Positions 60,292-64,000 of a stretch of 64,000 nucleotides of DNA are shown one piece after another. The translations under genes were made by a program, and so were the position numbers. The first letter of the stretch is position 1. Each line of letters opens with the position of its first letter. This DNA comes from Roseovarius sp. A-2 (GTDB taxonomy: Bacteria; Pseudomonadota; Alphaproteobacteria; Rhodobacterales; Rhodobacteraceae): assembly GCF_002072155.1 (NCBI RefSeq), contig NZ_BDIY01000020.1, positions 17,834 through 81,833 of the forward strand, read 5' to 3'. The notes beneath the pieces are model-generated. The model was not told where the DNA came from, did no database searches, and worked only from the letters and a program-made list of their open reading frames with translations.

Positions 60292-61952
60292 TCCCCGGGC
60301 GCGGCACAGAGCCCCTCTTCGGGCTCGCGTGCCGCCACCATGCCGTCGCCATGGCCGGCAAGCCACGCCTGCCAAAGCGGCCACCACGATTCCTGCTCGA
60401 AATCGGCCGTCTCGCGCCAGTCACTGGCGGCAAGATCGACCGGATCGAAACTGTAGTGCCCGTATTTGCGCCGCCGCGGCGGGTTCACCACGCCGGCCAC
60501 ATGCCCGGCTTCGGCCAGCACGAAGCGCTTGTCGGTGCTGCCCATGCGCTGGAAACCGCGATAGCAGTCGGTCCAGCCCGCGATGTGGTCGCCCTCGGCG
60601 GCGATGGCCATCAGTGGCACGGCCACGTCGCGCAGGTCGAGATGCTCTCCGAACAGCTCGAAACGCCCCTCGGAAAAAGCATTGTCCTGGCAGAGCCCGC
60701 GCAGATATTGCATCGCCATCCGGGCGGGCAGGTTCGTCGCGTCGCTGTTCCAGTAGAGCAGGTCGAAAGCCGGCGGCGCCTCGCCCATCAGGTAGCTGCG
60801 CCGCGCGGGCTTCCACACCAGGTCCGTTGCCCGCAGCATCGAGAAGGTCCGCGCCATGACCGAAGCCCCCAGCATCCCGGTTCGGTCCGCTTCGCGCCCG
60901 ATGGCGTCGATGAAATCGTCCTGCAGGAACGGCGTGAAATTGCCCTGGTCCGAGAAATCGGTCAGCGTGGTCAGGAAGGTCGCCGAGGCCACCCGGTCAT
61001 CGCCCCGCTTCGCCATCAGCGCGAGCGCAAGCGCAAGCACCGTGCCACCGATGCAGTAGCCCAGCACGTTGACATCCTCGGTGCCGCAGATCCGCGCGGC
61101 CTCGGAGATGGCGGCGAGGTAGCCATCTTCGATGTAATGCTCGAGACCCAGTTCCGCGCCTTCGGGGCCGGGGTTGCACCAGCTGACCATGAAGACCGTG
61201 TGCCCCTGCCCGACCAGCCAGCGCACGAGGCTGTTTTCCGGGCGCAGGTCGAGGATGTAGAACTTGTTGATCCAGGGCGGGAAGATGACGATTGGCCGCT
61301 GGTGCACCTGCGGCGTCTCGGGGGCATACTGGATGAGTTCAATCATGGGAGTGCGCAGCACCACGCGGCCGGGCGTTGTCGCGATATTCTCGCCGACCGC
61401 GAAGGCCGTGGTATCGACAAGCCCGACCAGTGGCGCGCCCTTGCCGTTCTCAAGATCGCGCACGAGATTCTCGAACCCGTCGAGAAGGCTCTGCCCCTCG
61501 GTCTCGAGCGCACGGGCCAGGGCGTCCGGGTTGGTCCCGAGATAGTTGGCCGGGGCCAGCATCTGCACCAGCTGGTCAGAGAAATATCCCAGCCGCCTGC
61601 GGTCGCGTTCGGGAAGTGCGGCGAGCTCTTCGGTAAGCTCACGCAGGGTATCAGCGCTCACCTGGTGCTGGCGCTCGAGATAACCTGTCCAGAATTCCGG
61701 CGCCGAGTTGCTGCCCTGCAGCGCCTCGGACCAGGCGCGCAGGGAGCCGGTCCAGAAGGCGGTTTGCCGGGCGATGCCCTTTGCCGGATCGGCCAGTGCC
61801 TCGCCCCAGGCCGCCGCCGCCGTCTTGAGGTAGAGATCCGCGCCCGGTCCATCGAGTCCCGAGTCGGCGAGGCGTTGCTTCCGGAGCGCCGTGACCATGC
61901 GCAGCATCAGCGAGGGTAGCCGATCGGCTGCCATTTTGTCGGTGTCCTTCAT
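60267..61952 (-). CDS. phaC: Poly(3-hydroxyalkanoate) synthase
   Basis: A 561-aa class I-type PHA synthase. The lipase-like box GYCIGGTVLALALAL carries the catalytic Cys (about 298); AEGDHIAGWTDCYRG supplies the Asp (about 453) and LAEAGHVAGVVNPP the His (about 482). YAPETPQVHQRPIVIFPPWI and LVGQGHTVFMVSWCNPGPE are family hallmarks. It polymerises hydroxyacyl-CoA into storage granules. It starts 36 nt after the adenosyltransferase gene; a phaC in a B12/mutase cluster may link propionyl-CoA or C4-CoA use to storage. Confidence 0.93.
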   Translation of the reverse strand: MKDTDKMAADRLPSLMLRMVTALRKQRLADSGLDGPGADLYLKTAAAAWGEALADPAKGIARQTAFWTGSLRAWSEALQGSNSAPEFWTGYLERQHQVSADTLRELTEELAALPERDRRRLGYFSDQLVQMLAPANYLGTNPDALARALETEGQSLLDGFENLVRDLENGKGAPLVGLVDTTAFAVGENIATTPGRVVLRTPMIELIQYAPETPQVHQRPIVIFPPWINKFYILDLRPENSLVRWLVGQGHTVFMVSWCNPGPEGAELGLEHYIEDGYLAAISEAARICGTEDVNVLGYCIGGTVLALALALMAKRGDDRVASATFLTTLTDFSDQGNFTPFLQDDFIDAIGREADRTGMLGASVMARTFSMLRATDLVWKPARRSYLMGEAPPAFDLLYWNSDATNLPARMAMQYLRGLCQDNAFSEGRFELFGEHLDLRDVAVPLMAIAAEGDHIAGWTDCYRGFQRMGSTDKRFVLAEAGHVAGVVNPPRRRKYGHYSFDPVDLAASDWRETADFEQESWWPLWQAWLAGHGDGMVAAREPEEGLCAAPGDYVRVLAS

Positions 61953-61988
61953 CCCTACAACCCCTCCCAAGGCTCTCCTCGTCCTCCG

Positions 61989-62546
61989 TCAGGCGAGACT
62001 CTTGCCTGATTGCCAAAGGTGCTCGGGTACCGCTTCGGACCTGGCCGCCGCCCGCGCCATGATGAAGAGCACGTCGGACAGCCGGTTGAGATAGGCACCC
62101 CCGAAACCGCCCTCCTGCGGTTCGAGCTCGAGCATCGAAATCAGCCTGCGCTCAGCCCGCCGTGCCACGCCGCGCGCGATATGCAGCGCGGAAATGGACA
62201 CCGACCCGCCGGGAAGGATAAAGTCCTTCAGCGCCGGAAGACCGGCGTTCAGATCCTCGGCAATCGTATCGAGCCTGCCAACATGCGCCTGGGACAGAAG
62301 CGTCGCGCCGGGCAGGGACAAACCGCCGCCCAGATCGAATAAGTCATGCTGGATAAGTTCGAGCGGCCCGGTAAGCGCGGCATCCTGCAACAGGCTGCGG
62401 GCGTGGCCGACGTGGCTGTTGAGCTCGTCGATGGTGCCGATGGCCTCCATCCGGGGCGCGTCTTTGTCGATGCGCGAGCCGTCAGACAACCCGGTCGTGC
62501 CCCCGTCACCGGTGCGGGTCACGATCTTCGAAAGCCGGTTTCCCAT
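61989..62546 (-). CDS. PduO-type cob(I)alamin adenosyltransferase
   Basis: A 185-aa protein with the N-terminal ATP-binding motif VTRTGDGGTTGLSDGSRIDK, EAIGTIDELNSHVGHAR, HDLFDLGG and C-terminal ARRAERRL and YLNRLSDVLFIMAR. It transfers the adenosyl group of ATP to cob(I)alamin, making the cofactor for the mutase encoded at the right edge. An AAGGAGGAGTAACC ribosome-binding site precedes the ATG. 2 nt separate it from the upstream gene. Confidence 0.93.
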   Translation of the reverse strand: MGNRLSKIVTRTGDGGTTGLSDGSRIDKDAPRMEAIGTIDELNSHVGHARSLLQDAALTGPLELIQHDLFDLGGGLSLPGATLLSQAHVGRLDTIAEDLNAGLPALKDFILPGGSVSISALHIARGVARRAERRLISMLELEPQEGGFGGAYLNRLSDVLFIMARAAARSEAVPEHLWQSGKSLA

Positions 62547-62548
62547 GG

Positions 62549-63586
62549 TTACTCCTCCTTGATCTGCGAAAGTTCATCGTGCGGTGTGGCGCGGAAGGCG
62601 GCAGCATAGGTCCGGTACGTCGGCAGCGTCGCGGCCATCATCTCGCGCCGGGTCTCGGTCATCTCGGCGATGGCCCGTGCCGGTCTGCCTCCCCAGATTT
62701 TGCCCGCCCCAAGTCGCTGTCCGGGCTCCGTCTCTGCACCGGCAGCAACCAGCACGTCGGACTCGACCTCGGTGCCCGGAGCGATCCTCGCGCCGATGCC
62801 GACAAGGCTGCGCGGTGCCACCCGGCAATCGCTGAGCGTGACGTTGTGACCGATGGTGACATCCTCGCCGATGACGATGTCGCCGCCCTCGCAGCACAGG
62901 ACACTGTTGTCCTGGATGTTGCTGCCGCTGCCGACGTGGATGGCATGAGTGCCCGCGTCAAGACGGCACCCGTACCAGATCCCGACCTCATCGCCAACGA
63001 TGACGGTTCCGGAGATCGAGGCGGATGGCGCGACGAAACAGGTCAGTCCCGGCTTGGGCGCCAGCGACGGCGCGCTCGCGCCCAAGCCGGTCCGTGCCTT
63101 GCGCTGCCAGCTGGCAAGCTCGGTCGGGGTGACGCGGGCGACCGGCTTGGCGGGACTGCCCGAGTAGAGCCAGCCACCCTCGAGCGTGCTGCGCGGAAAG
63201 ACCACACTGCCTGCCGCCAGCACCGCGCCCGGGCCGATCACCGTGGCGTCGAGCACCACGGTCCCGGCACCGATGACACAGTCGTCGCCGACCGTACAGG
63301 CGTGAATAACCGCGCCCTCGCCGGCCGTCACGTTGTTTCCGATGCGTGTAGGATAGATGTCATGGGCAATATGCACGGTCGCGCCGACCCCGAGGTGGAA
63401 ATCGTCACCAATGTCAATGTCATGGCCGTCGGCGCGAATGACAGATCCAGCGCCAAGCCAGGCCCCCTTGCCAATTGTGGCACGACCCAGGACCGCAGCG
63501 CCGTGCCCTACAAAGGTCGGAGCGCTGCGGAAGGTCGGGAACCTGCCCCCATAGGGCGCGACAAAAGCTGTGCTGAGTTCAGACAT
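62549..63586 (-). CDS. Tandem gamma-carbonic-anhydrase-like protein
   Basis: A 345-aa protein made of two left-handed beta-helix domains (about 1-160 and 180-320) of hexapeptide repeats. Each has part of the gamma-CA site: the first keeps VHIAHD and VIHAC but has TAGEGAV where TIGH is expected; the second keeps NIQD and TIGHNVT but has VLCC in place of VLH and no third His. Start at the ATG with GGGAGG upstream. Single gamma-CA-like proteins often bind acyl-CoA or metal; the fused form may serve the mutase pathway. Overlaps the preceding small gene by 8 nt. Confidence 0.78.
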   Translation of the reverse strand: MSELSTAFVAPYGGRFPTFRSAPTFVGHGAAVLGRATIGKGAWLGAGSVIRADGHDIDIGDDFHLGVGATVHIAHDIYPTRIGNNVTAGEGAVIHACTVGDDCVIGAGTVVLDATVIGPGAVLAAGSVVFPRSTLEGGWLYSGSPAKPVARVTPTELASWQRKARTGLGASAPSLAPKPGLTCFVAPSASISGTVIVGDEVGIWYGCRLDAGTHAIHVGSGSNIQDNSVLCCEGGDIVIGEDVTIGHNVTLSDCRVAPRSLVGIGARIAPGTEVESDVLVAAGAETEPGQRLGAGKIWGGRPARAIAEMTETRREMMAATLPTYRTYAAAFRATPHDELSQIKEE

Positions 63587-63878
63587 TGACAACCTCCCGG
63601 TTGCTGCCTCGCGCTAGGTAAACCTGCGCGTTTCGAACTTCCTTGCGCGCGATGTCGCGCACCGCGTCCTCGGGGATGCTACCCAAAAGCTCTGCGCAGT
63701 AGCGCAGGTGCTCCGGTGGGGGCTCGACCCCCATCGCCGTGGCGAGGAAGAACCGGTGCAGGGCAAGCCGGCGATGCCCCAGGTCGATGGAGTGGCGCAG
63801 CAATTCCTGCGCCGCCCCCCTGTCGCCATTCCGGGCCCGTTTTGAAAGCTCTCGGGCTATTTTGCGAAGCTGACCCAT
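63579..63878 (-). CDS. Small hypothetical protein beside acyl-CoA mutase
   Basis: A 99-aa basic helical protein (MGQLRKIARELSKRARNGDR, then HSIDLGHRRLALHRFF and VRDIARKEVRNAQVYLARGS). Starts one base after the mutase stop and overlaps the next gene by 8 nt, so it is translated within the operon. No family recognised; it might help mutase assembly, by position only. Confidence 0.65.
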   Translation of the reverse strand: MGQLRKIARELSKRARNGDRGAAQELLRHSIDLGHRRLALHRFFLATAMGVEPPPEHLRYCAELLGSIPEDAVRDIARKEVRNAQVYLARGSNREVVNV

Positions 63879-63879
63879 C

Positions 63880-64000
63880 TCAAAACACCGGTGTTTCTCG
63901 GTAAGTGCCCCAGATGGTTTTGAGTTTTTCGACGATGTCGCCCATTGTAGCGCCTTCCTTGACGAGCTGGATGGTAACGGGCATGAGGTTTTTGGTCTCG
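63880..64000 (-). CDS. Acyl-CoA mutase large subunit, C-terminal end only
   Basis: The last 39 codons of a minus-strand gene that begins outside the window, ending NLMPVTIQLVKEGATMGDIV then EKLKTIWGTYRETPVF. This tail is typical of the methylmalonyl-CoA mutase-like B12-dependent acyl-CoA mutase family. The neighbouring adenosyltransferase fits. Which acyl-CoA is used cannot be told from the tail. Confidence 0.7.
   Translation of the reverse strand, partial: ETKNLMPVTIQLVKEGATMGDIVEKLKTIWGTYRETPVF

Noticed and set aside
60351..61919. Open frame of 522 codons on the + strand
   Set aside because: Antisense shadow of phaC, no recognisable domain.
62579..63589. Open frame of 336 codons on the + strand
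   Set aside because: Mirror of the hexapeptide repeats of the gamma-CA-like gene.

Overview
The window looks like a large RepABC-type conjugative plasmid (or megaplasmid/chromid) of a Rhodobacteraceae (roseobacter/Paracoccus-like) alphaproteobacterium. Reasons: a repA-repB-repC cassette with origin-like AT-rich palindrome inside repC, a VirB/VirD4 type IV secretion system with a Ti-like nick motif, the DUF736/DUF1403/ScpB/strawberry-notch helicase plasmid gene set typical of this group, high GC, and a PHA synthase/B12-dependent mutase cluster at the right end. All family names rest on motif reading only; no search was run.

Layout. 1-3723 (+): end of a virB operon (virB8-virB9-virB10-virB11). 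3863-15087: a defence-rich cargo block lying between virB11 and virD4: a TIR protein with a zinc-ribbon and an unknown partner, an 82-aa internally repeated protein, a WYL regulator divergent from an sbcD-sbcC-zinc-ribbon operon with a 24-bp palindrome in between, and a SIR2-HerA-KTSC operon. 15313-19920 (-): virD4, relaxase, a MobC-like protein and a probable oriT. 20207-21605: small plasmid genes and a structured leader. 22281-31449: a second defence block: a pRiA4b ORF-3-like protein, a retron (PRTase-like effector, structured non-coding RNA, reverse transcriptase), a hipB-hipA-abi operon, and a short Argonaute plus DUF4365-APAZ nuclease pair (SPARDA-like). 31750-34481: scpB, DUF1403, tyrosine recombinase. 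34494-38530: repCBA with parS-like repeats and a repC leader switch. 38738-52293: second DUF736 copy, a RelE/XRE toxin-antitoxin, DUF2493, Toprim protein, a 1465-aa methyltransferase-helicase (strawberry notch), small DUF proteins, and a 723-aa ParB-like protein. 52560-59152: a junkyard of IS110, IS21 and IS30 elements that has broken a cobalamin locus (cobU remnant, cobC intact, pduX truncated). 59446-64000: DUF2520 protein, phaC, PduO-type adenosyltransferase, a tandem gamma-carbonic-anhydrase-like protein, a small protein, and the C-terminus of a B12-dependent acyl-CoA mutase.

How it fits together. RepABC replicates and partitions the replicon; VirB8-11, VirD4, the relaxase and the oriT transfer it; the two cargo blocks carry at least five recognisable anti-phage or abortive systems, several of them NAD-depleting or nuclease types. 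The most novel signals are: (i) a structured, partly covarying leader element found three times about 95-112 nt upstream of minus-strand plasmid genes; (ii) the extra genes joined to known defence pairs (KTSC after SIR2-HerA, an Abi protein after HipBA, a zinc-ribbon after SbcDC with a BrxR/CapW-like repressor); (iii) five separate in-frame nonsense codons in otherwise readable transposase genes.
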